Source: Blastocatellia bacterium UBA7656 (lineage in GTDB: Bacteria > Acidobacteriota > Blastocatellia > UBA7656). Taken from it: a DNA stretch of 64,000 bases. Of the stretch, positions 32,055 to 41,473 are shown one piece after another (position 1 is the stretch's first letter; every line of letters starts with the position of its first letter). Where the stretch lies: contig DLHY01000141.1 in assembly GCA_002483445.1 (NCBI GenBank), positions 86,316 to 150,315 of the forward strand, given 5' to 3'. Both the position numbers and the translations under genes were made by a program. Below the pieces are notes generated by a model, which saw only the letters and a list, made by a program, of their open reading frames with translations, was not told the origin of the DNA and did no database searches.

Positions 32055-32735
32055 ATGGCGAGATTCTGTCCATATTGCGGGAAGCAGATAAATCAGCGGG
32101 CGAAATTCTGTCCCCTGTGCGGCAAGTCTATACCAGCGCGTGGGCGCACAGGCCCGCTGGTTATAGAAGAAGCGACAGCGGTCAGGCCCGTTGAAATTCC
32201 CGTCGCTCGGCCCAGGGTTGATCGTTCGGCTCGCGTTGAAGAGAGACCGCGCGCGCGGGCTTCCAATGGCTCCGGGCCGGCGCGCTTCGCTCCTGCAACG
32301 CATGTAATAATCGGCGAAAGCGAGCAGGCGGGATTCGGATTGCGATACGGCGCGTGGATGTTCGACTTCCTCATCACGATGATTGCGATGATGGGCTTTA
32401 CGTTCGCGCTTACGGCAGTAAGCCGCCGCTCGGTCGTCGGATCGAACAGCGATCTGGTGCTGGTTCTGACGCTGACGCTGGTTTTGTTTTTGCTCAACTT
32501 CATCGTGCTGGCAGGCCGCAGCGGGCAGACCGTCGGTATGCGAATACTCGGCATCCGAATAGAGAGAACAGACGGCTCTCCGTTCACTATACGTGGCGCG
32601 ATAGTCCGTCACCTGGTCGGTTATCCGCTTTCAGTGGCGAGTTTTTTTCTCGGTTTTTTGTGGATGCTGTGGGATCCGCGACAGCAGGGCTGGCACGATA
32701 AGCTCGCGCGGACTATCGTTGTAATGTGCAGATGA
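32055..32735 (+). CDS. Zinc-ribbon RDD-family membrane protein
   Basis: A protein of 226 residues. N-terminal zinc ribbon (CPYCGKQINQRAKFCPLCG), linker, then an RDD domain with three to four TM helices (GAWMFDFLITMIAMMGFTFAL, LVLVLTLTLVLFLLNFIVLA, LSVASFFLGFLWMLW) and the RDD signature pattern RTDGSPFTIRGAIVRHLVG. RDD proteins are thought to be transporters or membrane adaptors. Placed between kinase and phosphatase genes, so it may be regulated by phosphorylation. Confidence 0.8.
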   Translation: MARFCPYCGKQINQRAKFCPLCGKSIPARGRTGPLVIEEATAVRPVEIPVARPRVDRSARVEERPRARASNGSGPARFAPATHVIIGESEQAGFGLRYGAWMFDFLITMIAMMGFTFALTAVSRRSVVGSNSDLVLVLTLTLVLFLLNFIVLAGRSGQTVGMRILGIRIERTDGSPFTIRGAIVRHLVGYPLSVASFFLGFLWMLWDPRQQGWHDKLARTIVVMCR

Positions 32736-32780
32736 CGAATCAAAGAAATCCAGCGGCCCGCGCGGAAGTTTGGTTTTGAC

Positions 32781-34484
32781 ATGCAGACTTTCATCGTTAA
32801 ACCGAAAGACTATGAGCAGTCGGTAATCAAGATGGACAAGCTGCGGCTGACCATCGGGCGATCTTCTCGCAACGATATATGCCTCGGCGATCCGTTCGCT
32901 TCCCGGCTGCACGCGGAATTGCGCAAGGAAGGCGATCACGTTCTCATAATCGATAACGGCAGCGCCAACGGCACCTATCTCAACGGCCAGCGGCTCACAG
33001 GCACGGCGCGCATTTACATCGGCGACCGCGTTCGTATAGGCGAGACCGAAATCGAATACGCCGCCGGAGAGCAGGCCGCCATATCGGGCGCGACTGTGAT
33101 GCTTTCCGGCTCGGACGCCGCGCAACTTCCCGCCGATACGATCACCTCGCCCATCTCTTCGCGCTACACTAACGACCTGATCACTTCGATTCAATCGGGG
33201 AAAATATCGAGAGAAACTCTCATCTCTCAACCTCAACCAACGGCGACAGCCGGACGCGATCTTTTAGGCATAGTCTCGCAGGTAGGCATAGCTCTTCTGC
33301 CGCGCACCTCGCTCGAAGACACGTTGCGGATGACAATCGATCTGGTTTTTCAGGCCATCCCTGCCGAGCGCGGTTTCCTGTTCCTCAAGGAAGGCGATGA
33401 ACTGACCTGCAAAATCGCTCGCGGAGCAGGCACAGAGGCAGAGGCTCCGCAGATTCAAATCAGCCGCTCGATCACGAGCCACGTCCTCAGCAAAGGAGCA
33501 TCGATTCTCACTTCGGACGCGATGCACGACCCGCGTTTTCAGGCCCAGCATTCAGTCGTGCTGAGCCAGATTCGATCCGTGATGGCCGTTCCCCTCGCTT
33601 CGGGCGAAGAGACCTTCGGGCTGATCTATGTCGATAATCCTTTTCATAATCGCTTTCAGGAAGAAGACCTCAAGGTGCTGACGACCATCGCTTCGGTCGC
33701 ATCGATCAAGATCGAGCATGAAAGATTGCTCCCACAGATACTGGAAAAGCGCAGGATGGAAGAAGAGTTGAAGGTCGCATCTGAAATTCAGATGCGGCTT
33801 CAGCCCGTCTCTCCTCCCAAGATAGAAGGATGGGAGATGACCGGGGTTTCTTTCCCCTGCCGCGAGATCGGAGGCGATTACTACGATTTCATCCAGAGCA
33901 AGCGCGACAATCGATTGGTCATCGCTGTGGGCGATGTTTCAGGAAAAGGGACGGGCGCGGCTTTGCTGATGTCGTCTCTGCACGCGGCGGTGCGCGCTCA
34001 GTCACAGGCGCGCGTATCGATCAGCGAAGTGATGAGTGAAATTAATCAGTATATCTATGAGAATTCGCCTTCGAATAAATTCCTCACACTGTTTTACGGC
34101 GCGCTCGATCCCGCAACCGGCACGCTCTGCTATTCGAACGCGGGCCACAACACTCCCATGCTGGTGCGACGCGGGGGCGAGATAGTCAGCCTCGACAAGG
34201 GCGGGCTTCCGATAGGGATGATGCCGGGTATGAGTTATCAGGAAGAGTCTGTGAGATTCGAGCCGGGAGATGTGCTGTTGATCTACTCGGACGGCATCAC
34301 GGAATCGGTCAATGATCGGGATGAGGAATTCGGAGAGACGCGACTCGTCGAAGTGATCAAAAACAACATCAGCCGCTCGGCTTCAGGCATACGCGACCGT
34401 ATCGATGAAGCGTTGTCGCGATTCGTCGGCACAACCGCGCCCGTAGACGATATGACGCTGATGATAATCAAGCGCACGGCCTGA
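32781..34484 (+). CDS. FHA-GAF-PP2C (SpoIIE-type) phosphatase
   Basis: A protein of 567 residues. FHA domain (about 20-95: TIGRSSRNDI, ASRLHAEL, NGSANGTYLN), GAF domain (about 170-315), short coiled linker (RMEEELKVASEIQMRLQP), then a SpoIIE/RsbU-like PP2C domain (about 345-565) with EIGGDYYDF, VGDVSGKGTGAALLM, SNAGHNTPML and YSDGITESVN, all metal-binding Asp present. It would reverse Ser/Thr phosphorylation or act on anti-sigma antagonists. It pairs naturally with the kinase encoded upstream. Confidence 0.9.
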   Translation: MQTFIVKPKDYEQSVIKMDKLRLTIGRSSRNDICLGDPFASRLHAELRKEGDHVLIIDNGSANGTYLNGQRLTGTARIYIGDRVRIGETEIEYAAGEQAAISGATVMLSGSDAAQLPADTITSPISSRYTNDLITSIQSGKISRETLISQPQPTATAGRDLLGIVSQVGIALLPRTSLEDTLRMTIDLVFQAIPAERGFLFLKEGDELTCKIARGAGTEAEAPQIQISRSITSHVLSKGASILTSDAMHDPRFQAQHSVVLSQIRSVMAVPLASGEETFGLIYVDNPFHNRFQEEDLKVLTTIASVASIKIEHERLLPQILEKRRMEEELKVASEIQMRLQPVSPPKIEGWEMTGVSFPCREIGGDYYDFIQSKRDNRLVIAVGDVSGKGTGAALLMSSLHAAVRAQSQARVSISEVMSEINQYIYENSPSNKFLTLFYGALDPATGTLCYSNAGHNTPMLVRRGGEIVSLDKGGLPIGMMPGMSYQEESVRFEPGDVLLIYSDGITESVNDRDEEFGETRLVEVIKNNISRSASGIRDRIDEALSRFVGTTAPVDDMTLMIIKRTA

Positions 34485-34497
34485 TGAAATCCACACG

Positions 34498-35520
34498 ATG
34501 ACGGAACCCTCATATATAAAACTTCTCGAATCGGGCGAGATGGCCCGCCGCGTTGAGCAGTTGATGGATATGCTCGCGTGTTGTCGCATCTGCCCGCGCG
34601 ATTGCGATGTCAATCGACTGCGAAACGAAGTCGCCGCGTGTTATTCGGGTCTGCTGCCGATAGTTTCATCCTCGACCCCGCACTTCGGCGAAGAACCTGC
34701 GCTTACAGGCACTCGCGGCGCGGGCAATGTCTTTCTGGGTCTTTGCAATCTGCGCTGCGTCTACTGCCAGAATTATCAGATCAGTCAGACTTTCAAAGAA
34801 CAACGCCGCAACGAAATCTCATTCGAAGAGTTGGCCGAAGTTTTTCTCGATCTTCAACGCCGCGGCTGTCACAACATTAACTGGGTTTCGCCTACTCACT
34901 TCGCTCCACAACTGGTCAAATCCCTTTTTATAGCCGCCGAGCGCGGGCTTCGACTGCCGGTCGTCTACAACACCAATGCTTATGATTCGGTCGAAGTCCT
35001 CCGCCTGCTCGACGGCATAGTCGATATCTATCTGCCCGATCTCAAATACTCGGACTCAGAAGCCGGACGCGAGTATTCGAAAGTCACGGATTATGTACTT
35101 CACTCTCGCGCGGCGATAAAAGAGATGTATCGACAGAGTGGCGACCGCCTCATCTACGACGAAGATGGGTTGCTCCGCCGCGGGCTTGTCATCCGCCTGC
35201 TCGTTTTGCCCAACGACATAGCGGGCATAAAAGATTCTTTACAGTGGATAAGAGATGAACTCTCACCCGGCGTGGCTGTGAGTCTGATGGCGCAGTATTT
35301 CCCGACCAACAAAGTGGGTGCGGATCGCTATCCTCTCATCTCGCGCAAGATTCGCTTCAGTGAATGGATGAAGGCAATCGAACAGATGGAGGCTTTGGGA
35401 ATGGAAGAAGGGTGGCTTCAGGATTTCGACTCCGCTGCAGAATATTACCGCCCCGATTTCGGCGACACGGACAGGCCATTCAAGGACATCGCGGATTTCC
35501 AATACGACCCGCAGATTTAG
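34498..35520 (+). CDS. PflX-like radical SAM protein
   Basis: A protein of 340 residues. The radical SAM cysteines lie in GLCNLRCVYCQNYQIS (Cys-x3-Cys-x2-Cys), preceded by another Cys cluster (CCRICPRDCDVNR) typical of the PflX/COG1313 group related to pyruvate-formate-lyase activases. Substrate unknown; some relatives sit with AmmeMemoRadiSam genes. It starts 13 bases after the phosphatase stop, so it is likely the last gene of the signalling operon. Confidence 0.85.
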   Translation: MTEPSYIKLLESGEMARRVEQLMDMLACCRICPRDCDVNRLRNEVAACYSGLLPIVSSSTPHFGEEPALTGTRGAGNVFLGLCNLRCVYCQNYQISQTFKEQRRNEISFEELAEVFLDLQRRGCHNINWVSPTHFAPQLVKSLFIAAERGLRLPVVYNTNAYDSVEVLRLLDGIVDIYLPDLKYSDSEAGREYSKVTDYVLHSRAAIKEMYRQSGDRLIYDEDGLLRRGLVIRLLVLPNDIAGIKDSLQWIRDELSPGVAVSLMAQYFPTNKVGADRYPLISRKIRFSEWMKAIEQMEALGMEEGWLQDFDSAAEYYRPDFGDTDRPFKDIADFQYDPQI

Positions 35521-35615
35521 CCTGACAATTCGCTCGAAACCCCTTTCACACTAGAGTTTAAGCCATCTGAAGAAAAATCCCCACAAGACCCTGAACTTAT
35601 GGTAAAATCCGGGTT

Positions 35616-35774
35616 ATGAAATGCCCAAAATGCTTTAACCCCCTCCGACGGGTGGCAACCACCGAAGACTCGGTATGGTTCACCTGCCCGTTGGGGCATC
35701 GGTTTCACTCGGAGTCAGGCAGCGGCATAAGTGACTCAGAAGGTCATCGTTATTCCGTTGCTGCTTCGGAATGA
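35616..35774 (+). CDS. Possible 52-residue zinc-binding protein
   Basis: MKCPKCFNPLRRVATTEDSV followed by WFTCPLGHRFHSESG: a CxxC pair and a C-x3-H pair suggest a zinc ribbon. A TAAAAT box (35603-35608) lies so close that the transcript would be nearly leaderless. No ribosome-binding site. Moderate support only. Confidence 0.4.
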   Translation: MKCPKCFNPLRRVATTEDSVWFTCPLGHRFHSESGSGISDSEGHRYSVAASE

Positions 35775-36251
35775 GATTGAGCGGCTGCCTCTGATGCTTT
35801 CGGGGGCAGCCGAAGGGATATATCATAAGCCCCGCTGCAAGGGGTATTGCTTATCAATTGGGCGAGCAATCATCGATTCATTCATACCCGCTATCCTTCA
35901 TTTTCCGACCGGCTTACTGAGCAATGGATGTATCTGCTTCTTCATCGCGCGAAGAAGCAGGTTGATTGAGCATGTATCTCTGCAACCACATCTCGGTGAA
36001 TTTGACGGAATTAACTTGTAAACATCTCTTTGTGTTGCTAATCTAACTCCAAAGTTACAGTGTAAACGTTTGGGTTTCGTGGAACAGACGACGGGGGGAT
36101 GTATAAAGTCGCTGTCACACGATATTTTGATTCAGGAATTGGGAGCAGTGGAAATCTGAGAGCGCGCCTCTCTTTCAGGACAAATGCATACGTGTACTTG
36201 CGTTGCATTTGGTTTCTCAGGCACCGGTTCAAAACTGATTTGGAGGGGATA
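35775..36251. other. 477-base region without a convincing gene
   Basis: Contains a small hairpin (CCCC/GGGG near 35831-35845) and frames with no family likeness. A possible promoter for the TPR-Fis gene has -35 TTGCTA (36035-36040) but a poor -10. The GTGTAAACG motif at 36060 repeats TTGTAAAC at 36016. Confidence 0.4.
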
Positions 36252-37670
36252 ATGGAAAGGCGAGCTTCACAGGAAAGTCCTGTTGACCTTATCGACAGCG
36301 GCCAGTTCCTTGTGGCGGAAGAGATATTTTCCGAACGCAGGACAAACGACCCAATGGAGATGGTCGTTCGCGCCGAAGTCGCTATGTACTTTGATCGCGT
36401 GGAAGACGCAGTGTCTCTGCTCAACGAGGTAGCCCCTCGCGCGCTCGACATCGGCGTGGCCGCGCGATTTTCACTTGTCAGAGGCCGTCTGGCTCTCAGG
36501 CAGGGAGACGACCAGCAGGCTGAGACGCATCTTCAAACCGCGCTTCACATCTATCGTTATCTTAACGACCCTTTCGGGCTTGCACGCTCTCTGCTTCTGC
36601 TTGCCCGCTTCTCACGCCGACGCGGCAAAACGGATGAAGCAGCGTCGAGGTTGAGCGCGGCGCAGGAAAGCGTCACGGGGAGGGTGAGCAAGAAGGTCGA
36701 ATTTCTGCGCGGTCTGATCACAACAGAGATGGCCGCAGCCGCTCTTGATCGCAGCGAGGTAGACCAGGCCGTTGAGCTTTACAATGAAGCAGCCCGACAA
36801 CTAAAAAATGCCGAGCGCGGTCGCTACTACGGTCTATCGCTCATAGGAATGGCTGACCTCAAATGTTCACTCGGCGAGTATCAGGATTCGCTCGAACTTT
36901 ACAAGGAAGCCAACACAGTATTCGAGCGATACTTCATTCCGAGAGAACTCAGCGAAGGCTATCTCAAACTGGCTGAGGCGCTGCTCAGATTGAAAAAAAT
37001 CGAGCGCGCCGAAAAGCTGGCCGAGGACAGCAAGAACGTTTATCGGGATAACCCCACGAGCCAGAGTCCCGCTCTTGCTTTTATGGCGAAGCTGGCTCTT
37101 TTGAAAGACCAGACGGAAGAAGCCGCGCAACTCGCTTCTTCTGCCGTTGAGCTGGCGGACAAGTCTTTCTCGATAGAAGACCGCGCCCGCGCGCGCATAG
37201 CTCGCGGACAGGTCGAGCTTGCTCTTCACGAATTCAAGCAGGCTGTGGAAACGTTCAACGAGGCCGCCCAGCTTGCCTCGGCTGCGGCGGGTTCTTCCAG
37301 CAGCCGCAGGCTTGAGCTTGAGGCGACGATATATCTTGCCGAGGCTTATCACGGCTTCGATACCCGTGCGGGCCGAAACGAGCTTGCAAAAGCGAGTCAG
37401 ACGCTCACCGCCATCGAGGATGCCTGGCTCGGCGAGGAATATGATCGCGTCTCGACCAAGTATGAAGAGCAGATAATGCTTACCGAGGATAACCGGCTTG
37501 TGTTCGATGGGAACCAGTTGCCCCGATGGCAGGAGGCCAAGCGCACTTTGGAAGGCTTCCTGCTCAGAAACGCTCTGCGCCAGACCAACAACAGCTTGAC
37601 TCGCGCGGCCCGAAAGCTCGGCGTCTCGAAGGTTCACGTTCACAACCTCAAGAAAAAACATGGGCTGTGA
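36252..37670 (+). CDS. TPR protein with C-terminal Fis-type HTH
   Basis: A protein of 472 residues. Almost the whole length is TPR-like helical repeats (ALRQGDDQQAETHLQTALHI, AVELYNEAARQLKNAERG, YQDSLELYKEANTVF and others). The last 45 residues form a Fis/NtrC-type DNA-binding helix-turn-helix (LLRNALRQTNNSLTRAARKL, then GVSKVHVHNLKKKHGL). There is no receiver or AAA+ domain, so this is a TPR sensor fused to DNA binding. ATG 36252 has TTGGAGGGG upstream; a longer frame from 36099 is not supported. Confidence 0.75.
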   Translation: MERRASQESPVDLIDSGQFLVAEEIFSERRTNDPMEMVVRAEVAMYFDRVEDAVSLLNEVAPRALDIGVAARFSLVRGRLALRQGDDQQAETHLQTALHIYRYLNDPFGLARSLLLLARFSRRRGKTDEAASRLSAAQESVTGRVSKKVEFLRGLITTEMAAAALDRSEVDQAVELYNEAARQLKNAERGRYYGLSLIGMADLKCSLGEYQDSLELYKEANTVFERYFIPRELSEGYLKLAEALLRLKKIERAEKLAEDSKNVYRDNPTSQSPALAFMAKLALLKDQTEEAAQLASSAVELADKSFSIEDRARARIARGQVELALHEFKQAVETFNEAAQLASAAAGSSSSRRLELEATIYLAEAYHGFDTRAGRNELAKASQTLTAIEDAWLGEEYDRVSTKYEEQIMLTEDNRLVFDGNQLPRWQEAKRTLEGFLLRNALRQTNNSLTRAARKLGVSKVHVHNLKKKHGL

Positions 37671-37729
37671 CCCGTGATCTGAAAAGACGAGGATCGAGGT
37701 CGTAAACACACAAAGCTTTCGCGAAGTGG

Positions 37730-39466
37730 TTATCTGTGTTTTCTCTGAGCCTTCGCATCGCAGGGATTTACTTGGGAAGCCCCAAGCCTGTTTATAGCTT
37801 TGCGCAGTCGGGCGTGTTTTTGAAGCAGCCGCGCATAGACAGATTCATCCTCGCCCGCTTTAGCTCGAATGATGCGAACCGTGTCTCGTTTTTCTTCCTT
37901 CGTCCATTCTTCCACGTCAGGAATGAGAGCCAGCGCGAAGGATAAATTTTCAAACGCGATTTTCTCCGCGGAATTCAAATCCGACTGGTTGATGCCAAGC
38001 GCGCAGCCCACTTGCTTCATCGCGCGGGCGCGCATCTTTGAAACGTCGCCGCCGAACTCCGAGGCCATGCGGCGTTGAACAGCAAGCCCTATATTGCGAG
38101 CCTGAAATCGATCCCACTCGCCAATTGATCCCTGATGCTCGTAAATCGCAGGCACAGTAGCAAGCCTTCGCAGCACACGCGCAGGCGTCCGGTAGCCTGA
38201 ACGGGCGGCGATCTTTTTTTCTTCTCTCTCCATGAGCTTTCTCAAAAGGGGATCGGTCGAGCGAAAGCCGAGCTTTCGATAAAACCAGAACGCGCCCGAC
38301 TCAATCGCTTCATCGTTGTGGTGACCAAGCTGATAAGGATCAACCGAAAACGCAGTCACGCCCGCAATCTGATTGAGCAGCTTCAGCACGCGAACATAAA
38401 CCCACGCGGATTCTCCTTCGCGATACGTGTAAAAGGTGTTGAACCCGACTTCCGTTCGCTCGAATAGAGTTATGCCTTCGATGTAATTGATCGGCACGCC
38501 GTTTTTGAGCGTAAATCCCGCGTGATAAGCGCGCAACGGCAACCTTCTTTCGGGTCGAAGGCCCCACAGAAACATTTCGACGCCCCGACCCAGATCGGCC
38601 CTCACCACGTTTCGCCCGTCTCCGTGCGTGATGCCGTAAAGCTCGCGATAGCGGACGGTTGTCGTCTCTCTGGTCATATCGAGAATCTCTTCGCCCTCGA
38701 TGGCTGACAGTTTTTCAAGCTCGACGGGAGGCGAATCGATCTCCATCGAGAGAGAGACTTCTTTTCTCTGAATCATCCTTCCAGTGTGATAGAAAAAATT
38801 TCGCGGCTTCCTGCGATTATTAGTTCGCGAAGCTCGCCCATCCCCTATCTCCCATCGAATGGGCAATTCGAGCGAATCGTAAAGCTGAGATTTTTCTTTT
38901 TCAGACATCGGCAATCGATCAATTCGATCAAGGAGCCATTTCAAAGCATTATCATTTTTTCCCATCGCGGCGCGCAGCCAATCCGTGTGCGGGATGTTCG
39001 CTTCCACCAGCAGGTCTTCGTAAAAGAGCGGAAGCACGCGCGCAAGCGCCGCCCCGATGCCCGTCTTTTTTTCATACCTCTCCCAGTTGATTTCAACCTG
39101 CGCCGTGTGACGACCGACGAGCCATCGCGCGATGTCATAACTGAAGGTTCCTGAAAGAATCGTCCCCGCTATGCCTGAGTATTCGATGTAATCGAAAGGC
39201 GTCATATCCGCGCCCCTCGCGCAAATTCGCTCGACGCGCGAAGAAAACCCGGAGAGCAGTTTTTCAGTCAGGCGAAAAACCTTTTCACTGTGAGGATGAG
39301 CGCGAAGAAAAAGCAGAGCCTCGTGAAAGCGAATCAACGATTCGATATCTGAAAAATCTTTTTCACCCGCGAGAGCCAGCAGATTTTCCGCCTGTGCGCG
39401 GCCCGACGGGTCAAAACGCCGTTTGGCGTCTTCGAGTTGATTGAGCAGGTTTTCAATCGAGGGCAT
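37730..39466 (-). CDS. Hypothetical protein, partly acyltransferase-like
   Basis: A protein of 578 residues, soluble. The segment VDPYQLGHHNDEAIESGAFWFYRKLGFRS has the look of a GNAT-type acyltransferase C-terminal half (acetyl-CoA-binding helix plus the YxKLGF tail), embedded in a long protein otherwise unrecognised. The last residues come from low-complexity sequence. It lies 13 bases after cinA on the same strand, so is probably the last gene of the rimO-pgpA-nadD-cinA set. Confidence 0.5.
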   Translation of the reverse strand: MPSIENLLNQLEDAKRRFDPSGRAQAENLLALAGEKDFSDIESLIRFHEALLFLRAHPHSEKVFRLTEKLLSGFSSRVERICARGADMTPFDYIEYSGIAGTILSGTFSYDIARWLVGRHTAQVEINWERYEKKTGIGAALARVLPLFYEDLLVEANIPHTDWLRAAMGKNDNALKWLLDRIDRLPMSEKEKSQLYDSLELPIRWEIGDGRASRTNNRRKPRNFFYHTGRMIQRKEVSLSMEIDSPPVELEKLSAIEGEEILDMTRETTTVRYRELYGITHGDGRNVVRADLGRGVEMFLWGLRPERRLPLRAYHAGFTLKNGVPINYIEGITLFERTEVGFNTFYTYREGESAWVYVRVLKLLNQIAGVTAFSVDPYQLGHHNDEAIESGAFWFYRKLGFRSTDPLLRKLMEREEKKIAARSGYRTPARVLRRLATVPAIYEHQGSIGEWDRFQARNIGLAVQRRMASEFGGDVSKMRARAMKQVGCALGINQSDLNSAEKIAFENLSFALALIPDVEEWTKEEKRDTVRIIRAKAGEDESVYARLLQKHARLRKAINRLGASQVNPCDAKAQRKHR

Positions 39467-39479
39467 CAGGTTCTCGTCT

Positions 39480-40718
39480 TCACAGCAGATGTCTTCGTCT
39501 GATCATTTCGAGCGCGGCGGTCGATGCGCGCCAGCGGATCAAATGACGGTCGCCCGGCAGTATCATTCTGCGGTTCGCTGATCCAACATCATCGGCAATC
39601 CCGACATAGACCGTTCCTACAGGCACCGCTTCGGTTCCTCCACCCGGCCCTGCAAGCCCCGTGACGCTCACTCCAATGGTCGCGCCCGTCCACTCCTTGA
39701 CGCCTCGCGCCATCGCTTCCGCCACTTCGCCGCTCACAGGCCCGTGCTTTTCGAGCAACTCCGCCCCGACGCCGAGCAATCGCATTTTCGCTTCATTGGA
39801 ATAACTCACGATGCTGCCGATGAAATAATCGCTCGCACCTGGAACAGCAGTTATTCTTTCGGCGACAAGCCCGCCCGTGCAGCTTTCGGCTGTGGCGATG
39901 GTGTAACGTTTGACTCGAAGACGGTCGCCGATGACCTGTTCGAGCGACTCGCCGCGCATTGAATAGAGTTTGTCTCCGATAGCTTCCTCAAGCTTGTCTG
40001 CAAGCTCATCGACAAGCTCGGCGGCGCGCTCAAGGCTTGCAGCCGATGCGGTCAGGTGTATCTCGATTTCAGAATCGGTGAACAGAATGGTCGTCGTTGG
40101 ATTGGTGTACTGGTTATAGATCGGCGCGATTTTGTCATCGAGTTGTGATTCGCCTATGCCCACGACTTTCAGCACGCGCGTTGCGATTCTCACGCCGTGA
40201 GATTTCCGTTCGAGGTCGGGCATCACGTAATCGTCAAACATCGGCTGATTTTCGCGCGGCGGGCCGGGCAGCAGAAAGATGAGTTTTCCGTCCTGCTCCA
40301 TTTTTATTCCCGGAGCCGTCCCGTTAGGATTGGGCATCACCACTGCGCCGCGAGGGATGAGAGCCTGTCGTTCGTTGTTGGGCGTCATCTGATAGCCACG
40401 ACTCGTTATTCGCTGGCGTATAGCGGCAAGCACGTCGTAGTCAAGCACCAGTTGCCGCGCAGTCACGCGCGAAAAAACTTTTCGAGTGACATCATCTTCA
40501 GTCGGGCCAAGCCCTCCGGTCGAAATGATCACGTCCGACCGTCGCAGCGCATCGCGTATGGTTTCTTCGAGCCGCGCTTCGTCATCGCCCACGACGGTTT
40601 TGATATGCACCTGAATGCCTATGGAATTCAATCGCCCGGTGAGCCAAAGCGAATTCGTATCGGTGCGATGCGGTGTTAGAAGCTCCGACCCGATGGCCAT
40701 GATTTCAGCTTTCAGCAT
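39480..40718 (-). CDS. cinA: CinA-family protein (competence/damage-inducible, NMN deamidase type)
   Basis: A protein of 412 residues with both usual halves: the N-terminal MoCF-like domain (AIGSELLTPHRTDTNSLWL, ISTGGLGPTEDDVTRK, LLPGPPREN; ADP-ribose pyrophosphatase in studied members) and the C-terminal domain (IATAESCTGGLVAERIT, SYSNEAKMRLLGV, GVSVTGLAGPGGG; NMN deamidase). The start overlaps the stop of the nucleotidyltransferase gene upstream (ATGACGA), so NAD-recycling and adenylyl-transfer steps are translationally coupled. Confidence 0.93.
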   Translation of the reverse strand: MLKAEIMAIGSELLTPHRTDTNSLWLTGRLNSIGIQVHIKTVVGDDEARLEETIRDALRRSDVIISTGGLGPTEDDVTRKVFSRVTARQLVLDYDVLAAIRQRITSRGYQMTPNNERQALIPRGAVVMPNPNGTAPGIKMEQDGKLIFLLPGPPRENQPMFDDYVMPDLERKSHGVRIATRVLKVVGIGESQLDDKIAPIYNQYTNPTTTILFTDSEIEIHLTASAASLERAAELVDELADKLEEAIGDKLYSMRGESLEQVIGDRLRVKRYTIATAESCTGGLVAERITAVPGASDYFIGSIVSYSNEAKMRLLGVGAELLEKHGPVSGEVAEAMARGVKEWTGATIGVSVTGLAGPGGGTEAVPVGTVYVGIADDVGSANRRMILPGDRHLIRWRASTAALEMIRRRHLL

Positions 40719-41458
40719 GACGATTCCTTCCCACGATAAAGACCTCTCTCCAATATGTAACGCTCAACCGATTGAGGCGCCAGCCCCGAAATCGATTCCC
40801 CCGAGCGCATTCGCGCTCTGACTTCGGAGGCCGACCTCTCGCTCAGATCACTCGACGCGGCGAGAAACAAAATGCGATCAGCCGACAGATCATCACGCTC
40901 CGCGAGCGCGCGAATTTCATGCTCTCCGAAACCGGCGCGGGGAGCCACTATCAAGCGACATCGCGCCAGTAGCCAGTCAATCGCTTCACGACGACTGACG
41001 AATCGCCGGTGATACTTCGCCGTGTAGCGATCTTCCTTATCCAGCACTCGCTCGAATGTATCGAAGCCGATGATGAAGTGCAAATCCGTTTCGGGCGAGC
41101 AGGCGTGAAGGAGGGCTTCCGTCATATCGACGAAGTAAGCGTGAGACGACAGCCCGACAGATGCTCGCTCGTCCCGTTCGAGCGCAAGCGCGAGCATCGC
41201 CAAGCGATCTTCGAGCGAACACTCATATCCGGTCTTGTCGGCGTTTGCTGCTCCGGCGAGCGCAATCGTTTCATCAAGCGAGAACTGAGCGGAGGCGAGT
41301 CGCATCAACTCGACATGAGCGATGGTCGTGGGATTGAACGACGAAGCGAATACGCCGATGCGCGGCCCTGTTTTCTGAGCGCGACGGATGAAGTCGACAC
41401 TCGGCTCAAGGCTTGCGCTCACGCGCTTGATGATCTGTTTGATCTGTCCTGTTTCCAT
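40712..41458 (-). CDS. NadD-like nucleotidyltransferase
   Basis: A protein of 248 residues of the nicotinate/nicotinamide-nucleotide adenylyltransferase superfamily: IGVFASSFNPTTIAHVEL carries the (H/T)xxH nucleotide-binding motif with Thr in place of the first His, FIIGFDTFERVLD in the middle and LSERSASEVRARMRSG as the ISSTxIR-type signature. It probably adenylylates NaMN/NMN or a related nucleotide. Coupled by overlap to cinA, which acts on NMN. The cell's main NadD may be elsewhere. Confidence 0.75.
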   Translation of the reverse strand: METGQIKQIIKRVSASLEPSVDFIRRAQKTGPRIGVFASSFNPTTIAHVELMRLASAQFSLDETIALAGAANADKTGYECSLEDRLAMLALALERDERASVGLSSHAYFVDMTEALLHACSPETDLHFIIGFDTFERVLDKEDRYTAKYHRRFVSRREAIDWLLARCRLIVAPRAGFGEHEIRALAERDDLSADRILFLAASSDLSERSASEVRARMRSGESISGLAPQSVERYILERGLYRGKESSC

Positions 41459-41473
41459 GAGAGAGATTGTCTC

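Noticed and set aside
35731..36021. 96-codon frame in the gap before the TPR-Fis gene
   Set aside because: No ribosome-binding site or family; overlaps the small zinc-ribbon frame.
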